Origin: Microthyrium microscopicum
Taxonomy: Eukaryota; Ascomycota; Dothideomycetes; Microthyriales; Microthyriaceae
NCBI GenBank assembly: GCA_010405405.1
Contig: MU004235.1
Coordinates: forward strand, 262,538-326,537
Direction of reading: 5' to 3'
Length of the DNA: 64,000 bases
The position numbers were made by a program, and so were the translations under genes. This document shows, one piece after another, positions 12,211-23,843 of the stretch; positions within the stretch are counted from its first letter, which is position 1; every line of letters begins with the position of its first letter. The notes beneath the pieces were generated by a model. It worked only from the letters and a program-made list of their open reading frames with translations. It was not told the DNA's origin and ran no database searches.

Positions 12211-14241
12211 ATGGTGCAGCATTCATACATTGGTTCTTGCGCGACTGAGCCCGTAGCGGCCAGGCAGATGCCTGATCTAAAGAGCATCAAAGACCCTGAA
12301 GTACTGGAAACAATCTACCAAACATCCAGAAACAAAAAGTTTCACCCATCACCGGAAGCCTGGGAAGACCAGCTGTTGTACTTCTTCCTGCCCGATCGGT
12401 TTTCTGATGGCAACGAGGATGGCTACCTGGACTCGGACGGCAACAAAGTATCAGGTCCAACAGAAAGATACTACGAACTACGAGACCGTAATAATGCATT
12501 ATTCAATGACAAAAGCCGCAAGGAATGGCTCGAGTCTGGAAAGAAGTTTGTTGGTGGTACCATCAAAGGCGCCATGACGAAACTAGGGTATCTTAAACGC
12601 ATGGGTGTCTCAACAATCTGGATAGGTCCAATATTTAAACAGATCGCAGCACAAGAAACTTATCATGGATATGCGATTCAGGACTTTCTGAATGTGGACC
12701 CCAGATTCGGGACAAAACAAGACCTCAAGGACTTTGTTCATGAGGCGCACCGTCAAGGCATCTACGTGCTTCTGGATATCGTCCTCAACCATAGTGGAGA
12801 TGTCTTTACTTACGACAAAAAGCCTTGGTGGTATACGGGAGAAGTACATGATGTCAAAGGTTATTGGGGTGCAGATCGAAATCCTGATGGTCTGTTGCCA
12901 TTTGAAACTGTTGACGAGACAAGAACACCAAAAGCCTACCCAGACGGTGCAATCTGGCCCAAAGAGCTCCAGGAGAAGGAGAATTTCCTACGAATGGGCT
13001 CTATGCTTCACTGGGATGCTGTGCCTGAGGTCTTCCAAGCCGACTTCTTCGATTTAAAATGCTTCAATCTTGGAAATTATGATCCCAAGGACTTCACTCC
13101 TGGACCAGCACTGACGACACTCTGCGAGGCGTTCAAATACTGGATAGCGTTCACCGACGCAGATGGCTTTCGAATCGATACTGTCTACTACCTTGGAGAT
13201 GGTCCAACCAAATATTTCGCAGACGAAATCCGCACTTATGCTGAAAGTATAGGAAAGGACAACTTCTTTCTTGTCGGAGAAATCTCAGGTGACCACGCAT
13301 TGCGAACCGTACAAAAAACGAAGCTAAATGCAGCGCTTGGCATTGGTGACATGCAGTATGACCTCTGGCACCTTCCGCTAGGCCAAGCGGATCCCGTCGA
13401 GTATTTCAACAACTTTCGAAACGACAACGAGACAGATAGCGAGTCGAATGAGCGAGCTTGGCGTCGCGATCAAATTGTCACCATGTTCGACGACCATGAT
13501 CAGACTTGGCGATTCGATTTCAAAGGCCGCTTCTGCTCGCAACCCAATTCTGATGCGTTCCTTGGTGTGGCCCTCGGCTTGAATATGTGCATGATGGGCA
13601 TACCGTGCATTTACTATGGCAGTGAACAGAACTTTGATGGTAGCTCTATTCGCTTCATTGGAGGTGAGGATAGTTATGCTGATCGATTCATTCGCGAGGC
13701 CATGTTCGGTGGTGCATTTGGCGCATTTGGCTCGACTGATCACCATTGCTTCAACGAGGACTCGCCTACATATAATATAGTGAAAGACCTTGCGTGTCTT
13801 CGGAGAAAAGAAGTTGCTTTACGTCGAGGCAACCAGTTTCTACGACAAGTTTCGTACGATGGAATAAAATTTGGTGTGCAACGACTTGACAAGAGCAGCG
13901 ATCAACGACTAGACACAGTCATTGCGTGGTCTCGCATGGCAGAAGGAGAGGAGATTTTGTGCGTCGCCAGTACGTTTTCGATGGACTTTGCAGAGGTGTG
14001 GATCGAAGTTGGGGTACCTCTTCCAAGCCCAGATAGGCCGAACGACTGGAACTACATGGCTTGCTTGTATCCGACGAAGAAGAGGGAGAGTCCGATGGTT
14101 GTGCCGTCTAAGAACGCTGATAGGATGGTAATCAAGACCCTGGTTGCTCCGCATTCCTTCACTGTTTACAAGTGGAGAAGAGAAGCTGAGGATGGCAGAC
14201 TGGGTGATCGAGTTTCTTTGCCTTTAAGGACCGGAAGTTAG
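12211..14241 (+). CDS. Alpha-amylase-family (GH13) glycoside hydrolase, probably intracellular
   Basis: This single-exon frame of 676 residues is a TIM-barrel GH13 enzyme that would act on alpha-glucosidic bonds. The four conserved regions are visible: 'DIVLNHSGD' (about residue 189), 'DGFRIDTV' with the nucleophile Asp at about 323, 'LVGEISG' with the acid/base Glu at about 357, and 'MFDDHDQ' with the transition-state Asp at about 430. Region IV reads FDDHD rather than the usual F-(V/L)-(D/E)-N-H-D. An N-terminal 'FLPDRFSDG' also fits the family. No signal peptide is seen, unlike secreted fungal amylases. An in-frame ATG at 12268 (MPDLK) is an equally good start. The substrate cannot be told from sequence; glycogen, maltodextrin or trehalose-type substrates are all possible. 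Confidence 0.9.
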   Translation: MVQHSYIGSCATEPVAARQMPDLKSIKDPEVLETIYQTSRNKKFHPSPEAWEDQLLYFFLPDRFSDGNEDGYLDSDGNKVSGPTERYYELRDRNNALFNDKSRKEWLESGKKFVGGTIKGAMTKLGYLKRMGVSTIWIGPIFKQIAAQETYHGYAIQDFLNVDPRFGTKQDLKDFVHEAHRQGIYVLLDIVLNHSGDVFTYDKKPWWYTGEVHDVKGYWGADRNPDGLLPFETVDETRTPKAYPDGAIWPKELQEKENFLRMGSMLHWDAVPEVFQADFFDLKCFNLGNYDPKDFTPGPALTTLCEAFKYWIAFTDADGFRIDTVYYLGDGPTKYFADEIRTYAESIGKDNFFLVGEISGDHALRTVQKTKLNAALGIGDMQYDLWHLPLGQADPVEYFNNFRNDNETDSESNERAWRRDQIVTMFDDHDQTWRFDFKGRFCSQPNSDAFLGVALGLNMCMMGIPCIYYGSEQNFDGSSIRFIGGEDSYADRFIREAMFGGAFGAFGSTDHHCFNEDSPTYNIVKDLACLRRKEVALRRGNQFLRQVSYDGIKFGVQRLDKSSDQRLDTVIAWSRMAEGEEILCVASTFSMDFAEVWIEVGVPLPSPDRPNDWNYMACLYPTKKRESPMVVPSKNADRMVIKTLVAPHSFTVYKWRREAEDGRLGDRVSLPLRTGS

Positions 14242-15283
14242 ATCTAAGCGTTGGCGTTGGATTTAGTTGGTTTGGCTAGTACTTTGGCGATACTAAAGAT
14301 ACGAATGTTGTTTTGCTAGTTAAGTGAATGTTAATTTCCTGTTTTCCTCTCCAGCTACCGGCGGTGGCTTGCTTTTATCCCAAACCAGAAAATCATTACC
14401 TTTTCGTCGTAATCCCCAGAACTCCCGAAAGGTTGGTGTTGTATCTTTGCGCTCAGCTGCGACCGTCAGTAAACATGCGTTGGGTTCCAATCCAGATAAT
14501 ATTGGCCTTTCCGTAGATGTAAACTTCGTTGAGTATGGATAGTGACTGGTCATCCACCGTCCTCATGGCAGACGCGAATCCAACAAGGTCAAGAAAGCAG
14601 TTTTTATACCCATCTCGCAGAGACAGTTCATCGCCATCGCTCTCGCTACAATTTCCAAGAAAGAACTTGGCCCTCAATTTTCAAGCCTGGTTGCGGAGCA
14701 CACAGCTTCAATGGTCAACAAAGCCCCTGAGAGTTGACAGGGCTGGCATGCACTCATCCTGGCTTAAATCACCAACATTCTTGGTGATGGCGACTCCCTG
14801 TGTTCATTGGTCATGTCAATATTTCTGTGCACTTTACGAATTGAATTGCGCCCACAGCTTTCTGACTGCTGTCGTGAAGAAGTGAGGTTGGAAGAAATCG
14901 TCCTCTACTTCGCAAAATACTGGATGACTAAGCCTTCCCCTGCAAGCCTCATCTTGGCGAGAGTGATCTTGATGTTGTCCTACACCTTCCTGTAGTTCGC
15001 GTGACTTCAGGTCTCAGATCATCTGGACACAAGAGTCGGCCATGTGGTGTTGAAGACCTTACAAAGACGGTGCTTGCTGTTGAGATCGATATGGCAGTGA
15101 AATATTCGCATGGCGAGCTCCAACAGCCCCATCGTCATCCATAATCTGCTTCACTCAGCATATTCGCCACGGACAGTCCAACACCTTTGGACAACCGGAG
15201 CGCAGAATAAAAGATACACCAAATCAGAATAGATCGGGCGCTTCGAGACTGCCAGGCCAAATCCATGCAAATTTCAATTCACT
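14242..15283. other. Intergenic, GH13 3' flank and acyltransferase promoter
   Basis: Short frames overlap on both strands around 14,320-14,900, but none has family resemblance or introns that would extend it. No repeat or RNA gene was seen. Confidence 0.55.
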
Positions 15284-16914
15284 ATGGATGCCAACACAGA
15301 AAGAGCATCGTCCCACAAGGAGAGAGTGCATCAACTCTGGGCTACTTATGATTCCTTGATCAAGAACGGACACTATGCGCCTTTCGGATACCCTTTTGGA
15401 GCATTGCCATTCTTGATGGTTATCGTCTACTTCATCGTTCCAGCGAAATACACTCCTCGGCCGGTTCGTATTATTTGGGCCCTTTCAGCTCAAGCGCTAT
15501 GCCTGCACTTCATTCTGTTTACGCGCGCTCGATCAGCTGCTACATCAGGATTACTTGGCATTGGATTCATGTATTTTATCCAATGGATAACAGCCAATAT
15601 GATAGTGTTTGATGCTAAAACTTCTTATGAGCGTATTGTTCGAGTGGAGCACGACAAGCAGCCTGGCTCAAGTTCGGAGAGCAAAGGTTTGGTCTCCTAC
15701 GCGTGGCAACCTATACCAAATATTTTCAAGGCCCGGCTGGACTGGATCATGGATCTGTTGAGTAAGTCTGCAGTTTTGCCTAGTTCATTGCCAACTCGTA
15801 GCCTCCTGACCTCCTTGTCTTTGCGCTCGATAGAATCGAAGATCTGATATGGCAATCATAAGCTAACGTACGCGTAGCCAATCTGGATGGAATGGGATGG
15901 AACTGGGCAATATCAGCGTTGCCCGCGCCTCCAAAAAGAATCCGAGAACAACTTAAAACCCCGGGACGACTGGCGTATAGCAGAGACATCCTTGAAGCAT
16001 GGAAAGGACTTCCACCAGATCAACCGGAGCAGCATAGCAAAGCTGTATACAGAGATATTCGTTGGCGGCTGGCAATTGGATACATGGCTTTAGACGCCGC
16101 GAAGACTATGGGCAGTATGGACCCCTTCTTCTGGGGCTACACTGATCATGTCCATCCTCCTTATCTGCCTTCCTGGCTCCAGTATCGTTTCGTGGTCAAA
16201 ATTGTGAGGCTTTGCATTGCACAAGCTAGTATGCATATCGCCATCCGGACTTTACTGACTCTTCGGCCCTTGCATTTTCTCTCGAAGCATGGTCAGCCGT
16301 TGGTGGGTATTCGGGGAGAAGGATGGCTGTTTCCAGATCCTTTCGGTAGCTTCCAGGCCGTGCTCGATTATGGTCTTCCGGGCTTTTGGTCGAGTTACTG
16401 GCATCAGTCTTTTCGTCATGTATTCACTGCCCCTTCGAGGCCTCTCATTGCATATCTTGGACTGGACCCTAGGAGTGTTGTTTCTAAATTCATTCGGATG
16501 TCGATCGCCTTTCTTTGCTCCGGTTTACTTCATGCTTCGCTCAGCGTGGGTGCAATTGGCCAAACACGCCCTCTCCGTGGACCACTTCTTTTCTTCGTGC
16601 TCCAGCCAATCGGTGTCGCTCTTCAAATAATGTTTGTTACCGTCTTGCAACGCGCTTCTCTGGGTTCTTGGGTTTCGCCGCGGGTTGGAGGTTTTGTGAA
16701 TCTAGCTTGGTGCCTTGTGTGGGGCTACCTCACTGCTCCGCTGTTGATCGAGGACTTGGCCAAGGGCGGGCAGTTTCTTTTTGAGCCGGTTCCCTTCAGT
16801 ATATTTCGTGGACTCGGTTTGGGGAACTCGGACGATGGTTTCTGGTGCTGGAGCGGTAGATGGCTATCGTTTCGATCGGATATCGAATGGTGGAAATACC
16901 GTATTGTGTCATAG
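15284..16914 (+). CDS. Wax-synthase-like membrane-bound O-acyltransferase (MBOAT)
   Basis: Exons are 15284-15761 and 15878-16914, giving 504 residues. The intron has donor GTAAGT and branch GCTAAC, and its phase fits exactly. The protein has about eight hydrophobic spans starting at residue 38. It also has the wax-synthase/MBOAT_2 signature 'GFWSSYWHQSFRHVF' followed by 'FLCSGLLHASLS', whose His is the expected catalytic residue. Fungal members transfer acyl groups to lipid or secondary-metabolite alcohols in the ER membrane, and some sit in terpenoid or mycotoxin clusters. No cluster partner is visible here, so the acceptor remains unknown. Confidence 0.85.
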
Positions 16915-17891
16915 CTGGCGAGGACACCATCTTGAGTTCGACATCAATCTCATCCACCAATTTTGCACAGCAGGCGTCCTGTTGTCAGGCATCCAGATAA
17001 CAGGTACTCAGGATGGCTGAAGAAAACCGACATCCCCAGCTGAACAGCAAGCAATTTTGGAATTCGTGTTGAGAGCCACTGGCTGACACTGGTAACACTA
17101 TGATATATGGTGAACTGCCTCCCCGGTCCTGTGAAGTATCTGCCTGCGGCCATACTGATCATTTCTAAACCATTCAGGCTTCGTGAATACCAAAATAACT
17201 GATCACCTGGTACTTCCACGACCGTGTCATATGCGGCATATCTACTTATGAATTTGCTCCCGCGAGCTTCTCACACTACCTCCGCGTCTCCTACTTCTAC
17301 CCGCCTGGTCGGGGTCATCATGGCCTGTCCTTGCGAGAGCCATCTGATCAAGCTCGTGTTGCCTCACCCTACCGCTGGTCCACCTCTGTCTTCCAAAAAA
17401 GCCTGAGGACGAATCATGGCCGCAGCTCAAGGCTTCGAGGCTCCAGCAGCATGCCATGTTCCTTCCATATTTCAATCAATTCCTTAGGAAAAGCCATTTC
17501 TCATTGGTCACTTGAGCTTCAGTCTTCAGGCACTCAGCTGATGGCTTCCTTCCTTTAAAAGCCAGTAGCACGCCCACGGCCAATTTCCCTTCCTTCTTGG
17601 TCGCTGAGTTCACTTCATTGATTCGGAAATTGTCAATGTAGGAAATATTACGAGGCCATTTCACTCTCTTGTGTTAGCTTGCTCAACTAACGAATAATAC
17701 GCGGCAGTGCTAGTGGTTGCTTCCTATTGAAGAAAAGGCTTTCCACCATCAACAAACTCTGTCATTATAAAATCCCTCCAAATTTTTCTCCGTCATCCTT
17801 TCCTCTCACTACCTCTAAACTCCTCCAAACTTTGTCGGAATTAACAGTTCTCTTCAAGCACTATCCCACATTATCAAGACCTGCCATCGCA
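16915..17891. other. Intergenic with promoter of the downstream small gene
   Basis: No supported gene lies here. A TATA-like 'TATAAAAT' at 17766-17773, followed by a CT-rich leader, precedes the ATG at 17892 and supports that start over the in-frame ATG at 17727. Confidence 0.5.
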
Positions 17892-18755
17892 ATGGATCCT
17901 CTCTCTGCCAACATCAACTCTGCCGACGAAGGCAATGATCGTGTCGTGAAGACAGAGCCAATTGCTGAGGCTGACGCCTTCAGCACACCCGCAAAAGCCC
18001 CGCGCAAGAAGAAGGTGAGTTTTTCTCTTTTCGAATAGGCTGTCATTCAAGCTATCGCACTTTGTGGCTCGTGTAGAAATATATGGCTGCCACCAAATGC
18101 GATGGGATTCTGCCCTGAAGATACCATTTGACCTCGTCAATGCATTTTGGCTGTATTTCCTCTTCCTGTCATAGTATAGTACTAACAAAACTCAGGCTGC
18201 TCAGGCGACTCCAAATGGCTCGCCCGCTCAACCCGCCGCCATGAAGACCACCGATGCTTGCCTCGAAGGCTTCACTCCTACCGAAACCAAGATGGTACGA
18301 AATCCTCCTCTATGAAGTTATATATTGTTTGTATACTGACGCAACCAGATGGCTGCCGCGTTCTTTCATTCAGTTCAATCCGAAACCGCTCCTCTCGAGC
18401 TTGTGCGTGCCCACGTCGGTAGCAAGTCTACCGCTTCCGTCCGCGTGACTCTAAACGGAGCGCGACGCAAGTCTATCATGGTAAGACATCCCTCGCTCAA
18501 AAACAATTTCCCATGACACTAAAATCCTTTGATGGCTCCCATCACATCCGTTGAAATAATCTGTACTGACGGAATTTCCAGGTCGATGGCAAACCAACCA
18601 ACGCCGGAGGCCGACCAAATGGCCAAACTCCCGTCAAGCGCTCCAAGCCCGACGAGGACGAAGGAGACCAGGTCAAGGCTTCTCCAAAGCCAAAGAAGGC
18701 TCGTTCTGCCCCGGCCGCTAAGGTATCCGACGACGACGAGGGAAATGAAGTCTAG
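17892..18755 (+). CDS. Small basic Lys/Pro/Ala-rich protein, four exons, unknown function
   Basis: Exons 17892-18014, 18196-18294, 18349-18480 and 18582-18755 give 175 residues. All junctions are phase 0 with GTRAGT/GTACGA donors and AG acceptors. The N-terminus is acidic with a 'APRKKK' patch. A folded-looking middle follows ('FFHSVQSETAPLELVRAHVGSK', then 'ASVRVTLNGARRKSIM'), and the tail is Lys-rich with 'KRSKPDEDEG' and 'PKPKKARS'. Basic clusters suggest nuclear localisation and perhaps DNA or chromatin binding. I recognise no family domain. The gene model is convincing because the four phase-0 exons each keep the frame open. Confidence 0.65.
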
Positions 18756-20167
18756 GTCCATGTTCTTTAACGACGTTCATGGCATGCACATTGGTTCTTG
18801 AGAAGGTTGTTGGGTAGTGGGGGGGAGGAGATTATGTCGAATGTGCAATGCCGGATGTCTGCGTTTGCGAGCTCGCTCTAGTTATTTGTGGTTGTAGGAG
18901 TGGGCCGCTTTCAGCTGCTGAATACCTGCTTCTCAGCCGGGTAACCTTGAATGATAATGATCAACATGAACCTATTTTCTGTCTTGATACCACCCATGTG
19001 ATTTGCTCTGGTTCAACTTGCGACCTTGATAGCCGGCTAAGCTAAAGTCGATCTATTTCGCTGGCGTATCATTAGAACCAGCCAGCGATAGAAGTTTAAA
19101 GCTCGGCATTATTGATGTCGGGTCAAAGGACTTAGATGCTCAGTGGGACACACTACCGGGAATGAAGTCTTATCGTTGCCTCAATGAAGCGAGTGGTGAT
19201 GTTCATAGAATAATCCTCCTCTGCGATATTGTTTGATAGCTGCGAACCTTCCCTCTCCCAGTGCTGATGCTACGTAAAAAGACTTAGCAAAAGAATTCTA
19301 CTCGATGACAACCGCATCATGTTCAATTGAACAATGTGTGCTCCGAAATAGTTTCAGGTTCTGCGATGATGCTTTAGGAGACATAAAGAGCACATTGATC
19401 TGGGACTGCGTCAACGTGTTGAAGTTTCTTCCAATCTCATATCTTCATTCCTGGCAAGCTCGAGATTAGAAGGAAAAGGGTCGTTTATTCTAAGACGCTC
19501 CCAAGATTTCCAACATCACCCACCTCTAAACTCTAGGAAAGGACAACAGGACAATAAACTCGAGTCCATTCATTCTGTAAAAGCACCTACAAACAGAAAG
19601 ACCATTGGCATTAACACTGCGATTCAGCAGATCTCAGTAACACAAATAACAACACTCTAGCTTATGATTTACCGCAAATGGTCCTCTCAATGCGAATCAA
19701 GTCATGATACTACCAGATCAGATCTGGATCAGTATCCGCATGTAGTAATATCAATTCTTGTACTTCCAGATTCTCTCGCTTTCCAGACCTCAAATACATT
19801 GTTCTTATTCTGATACCCTTCAATTGTTCTCAGAATCATATCAAGTTACTGCCAACACGTTGGTCGAGTTTACCTTTTAGGATCTTGGTTTTAGATCTTC
19901 GAGTTTCTCGACCCTTAAAATCTCCTGTTCACGATCTCTCAATCTTCTTCCTCATTCAATTTGTTCCAATTTGACGATCAGATTTTCTTGCGCTGACAAT
20001 CATTCACGATACTTTTGACATCAAAGATCTCTCACCAAAAAAGCCTGGATTCATTGGTAATTACGATCTGATCTTCTATACTTCAATTGATTTCTTCCCA
20101 TCTTGACTTACACGTCTGTAGATCTCTTCCTTTGGTTATCTGGTTGCTACCGCTAGAATCATCCATC
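18756..20167. other. Long intergenic region and probable 5' leader of the Q/N-rich gene
   Basis: No gene is visible in these 1.4 kb. From about 19,780 the strand becomes T/C-rich ('ctctcg', 'tcttcctc' runs), typical of fungal promoters and long 5' UTRs. Long leaders are common in regulatory genes, which fits the downstream product. Confidence 0.5.
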
Positions 20168-23100
20168 ATGGATTTCCATACTTCTGCATCTGGTGCTCAG
20201 TCGAATGCAGGAGCACCTTCCTTCCGACTACCAATGCGTCCTGCAAGCAATCTCAATTTGGGAGCCGGACAGTTAGCCAATGGCTCCTGGCCATTGCATT
20301 CCGTTACGGGCCAATATGGTGATAGCAATGGCGGAGGATCCACGATGTCAACACCGCAATCACATTCACAGCCACAGCCTGCCCAGACTGGCCAGCACTT
20401 CAATCAGCAAGTGCCTTCTGGTACTAATGGCTTCGGCAATCATATCCAGCACCAAGACAACCACAACTCCAATACCTCGCTCCAGCAATTACCTCTTAGC
20501 TCACAAGGCAATGGTGGTGTCAATAGCCAGCACCAATTTGGTACAGTAGGACACGCCATGGATCAGTCGCATGCCCACGCCGGTCACCTACACAATCCTA
20601 CTCCATATGCAAACGGTGCTGGCCTTGGAGCGCCAGGCCTATCCTTCACTCAAGGCAACTACCAGGCGCCAGTTGATGGCGCGCAATCTGGACAGCAACA
20701 ATTCTTTACGCCGTCGAACTTCCAACAACTTCCTAACCACTCCAACCACTCCAATCAACACAATGTCAATCAAAGCTTCCATCATAACGCATTATCGCAG
20801 CAACCTACTGCGCAGACCGGCAATAGCAATACGAATCAGAGCTACCATAACCATGCACAGCATGAGCATCCAGATGCCCATCGAACTCGCCTTTACCGTT
20901 TCGTCCAGTTTTCCAACCAGTGGAAGGAAGATGCGAGACTTGACTTAATTCGGACACTTTGTAAGACTGACCAGGACGCACTGGTCAACTTTGGACTTCT
21001 CAGCAAATGTAAGTTTTGGCTCCCCTATTTTTTGATTCCCGCTCCCACCATCACCACCACCACCATTCCCACAACTCCCAACTCCCACCACCAGAAGCTC
21101 CCATCCAACTTCCCAAAGAAGTAATCGTTATGCTTCTTTTCACAATAATGGCATGGTCTTATTGTCCCGCCCAGCCACCCGAATAGAAAATTTTGCAACA
21201 CCCTCTTCCTCCCACATCCTCCCTCTCTCTCAGACAATCCTCAGAACACTCTCAAACTTCACTCTATTCACATCTTCACCGCGACACTTCTTACTACTTT
21301 CGGTTTCCATCCAAACTTCACTATCAAGCTCCTAGCGTCTTCTGGTCTTCGACGGTTCTTTTAAAGCCGTTGTTCCTCGACGTCAAGGACTCAACCTCTT
21401 CACCACCTCATCCGCTACTCAACTCGCTTCAGTATATTTTATATCCATTATCTTACTCAATTCCTTCTAGCTCTCGCTCATCAGCTTCTACATCCCGAAA
21501 TGGCTCAATCCAAGGTCGCTATGGCTTCAAAGGCCTCAAAGCTCAAGCCTGGTCGCTATCGTGAAAAGCGCAAGTTGACTCGATGGACTCGTAAGTTGCC
21601 CGCATTAACTTTGCTTCTTGATACTAATGCGCACGCAGCGGAGAAGCTCATGGAGACTCTGTCGGCCATATGGCATGCTTACCGCTGCAAGATGATCGAA
21701 CTTCCGATGGACTGGCTTGCTCAGGAAATTGACTCCAGCCCAACTGCGATCGCGCAGATGTTCGACCGTCGTCATCGTGAGTTTTACGAAGGTGGAGCCA
21801 TTCGAGGACCTTATCGCTTGAAGCCGGAGCAGGAACTCAGTATTTATCCCTTGGACCTCATTTCTGGATTCTTCTAACTATCTGGCAGAACGCAAGCAGT
21901 CTCGCGCAAAGTCAATCAAACAATTGGAGAATGGTGGCTGGGAAGAAATCGAATTCATCGTCGAGGAAATGGACGGTCCCTCCGACTCTGGCTCTGAGGA
22001 TGATCCTGCTGAAGAGCCAGCCAAGTCCGTGAAGAAAGAGCTAGCTTCTGCTCATGAGTCTTCCTCTGCTACTACGGATGGACTTCCACCACTCAAGAAG
22101 AGCAAGCATACCAAGTGTATCGTCACCAACCGTCGCCCGGCTAAGTCTACACCTTCTCGCACCCCTATTGTCAAGCGTAGTGCTGCTCGCAAGCCCGCTG
22201 GTCTTCGCGTCTCTACGGATACCAAAGCTGCCACTGTCAATGGCCAGCAGGAAACTTCTCGTGCCGCTCAGGGTGTCTCCAACTCTACGCAGTTCCAGAA
22301 CAACTTCAATGGCGGAAGCACAACTCCTGGTTTTGCTCCGCTCTCCGCAACTGCACCTCCACAGGGTCTTTTAAGCTATTCCAACACCTATGCCTTGCCT
22401 GGTCAATATTTTAACCAGCCTGGCACTCCGATCCCTTCTCAGAACAACGGCACGGTCAACTACAACCAGTCCTTCCCTCCAGGCAGCCCCGCCATGAGCT
22501 ATGTATCTGCCCATGGCTCTACTGCTAGCATGGCGAACCAATCCTTTCCACCAAATCCATGGTCTACTTACTCCATGAATGATTTCGGAGCTGCAAATGC
22601 TGCCAATGCTGCTTATCAGAGCAACGAGCACATGGGAAATGTCATGAACTCTTCGTATGGACATCCTTCCCAGCAAGACTCACGTCACGCCACCCCTCTT
22701 GAGGGTCTCCGCTACAGCAATGCTTACGCCGATGCCACTGCTTCTCCTTTCGTTAGCAACGCCGCTCCTCATCATCGTCGCCATGATTCAGTCACGAGCC
22801 AAACCTTCAAGGGCAAGGCCCCTGTCAAAAAGTCATCTTCTCCTCCTGTCTGCGATCAGAAGCCTGTTGCACGTCCATCAAACATGGCCACTCATCTCAA
22901 CGTACCTCTTGGAGCCATTCGCCACAATGGACAATTCGATCCAAATTTCCCAACTGTCTCTTTGCCAATGGGTTATGGTACTCATATGCAATCTGCCAAT
23001 GCAGACATGAACTCTCAAGCTGGTGCTCAGTTCTTTGCTGCCTCTCCTCCTCAGGATGATGAGTTAACGTTCATTTCCGCCAATGCTGTACAGCAACCTC

Positions 23101-23843
23101 CTCCTTCAGCGGGACTCCAGTGGGAAGCCAATGCTGCTGCTCAGTTATCTGCTTTCAACGCTGGCCATAATGTTGACTCTCATTGGGCTTCTGCAAATGG
23201 CGCTCAGAACACTGACATTGAGATGGCTTCACAAGCTTTTGTTTCTCCTGCTCATACTGTCACCAATTCTCCTGTCGACATGAATGATCAGAATGGCCAG
23301 CAGTTTCATCACAATGGCTTCACCAATGCTAATGTGAATCACCATTCCGTGCCTACAATTGAGGCGACAGAGCAAGGTCATGGCAATGCTGCCTTTGTCG
23401 AGCAAGCAAACCATTCGTCTTCTCCTCGCGAAGTCGCCGATACTCATGAGGAGTCTCTCTTCCAGGCAGCCAATGGTCCTACCAATGCTGCTGAACAAGA
23501 CAGCTCCGCAGGCTTCGATGAGTACTTCAACATGGACGGCGGCGCTACCGACTCTCAAGTTCCCTCCGACGACCCCAATGCACTCAGCATGTTTCCTTCC
23601 AGCAACACCGAGGATGCGGGCCAGAATTGGTCTTCCGACGCTGCTCATTATGGCAACGAGTATTCAGACAATTGGCTTGCGGATCACGGTGATCATGATA
23701 TGGGAGCTTCATCCTCTGGTTTCTTCCAAGAATCAGCAGGCAACGGAATGCTCTCCAACGACATGGGTGCCGCAATGTTCCAGGACTCTTACTCCAACTT
23801 CACTCACGAAGAGTTGAACCAAGAACCCTCCTATTCCTACTAA
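20168..23843 (+). CDS. Large Q/N/H-rich low-complexity protein, probable nuclear regulator (possibly two genes)
   Basis: Exons 20168-21008, 21471-21590, 21639-21776 and 21889-23843 keep one frame and give 1,017 residues. The first 235 residues are Gln/Asn/His/Gly-rich and are followed by a short ordered segment ('HRTRLYRFVQFSNQWKEDAR'). The middle has a compact helical region ('RKLTRWTPEKLMETL', then 'MDWLAQEIDSSPTAIAQMF') that looks like a small DNA- or protein-binding fold. The last 600 residues are disordered and rich in N, S, Q and A. Introns 2 and 3 (48 and 112 nt) are standard. The first (462 nt) is long and its 3' half looks like a CT-rich leader, so a second gene starting at the ATG at 21500 is a real alternative. 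The family is unknown. Confidence 0.55.
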
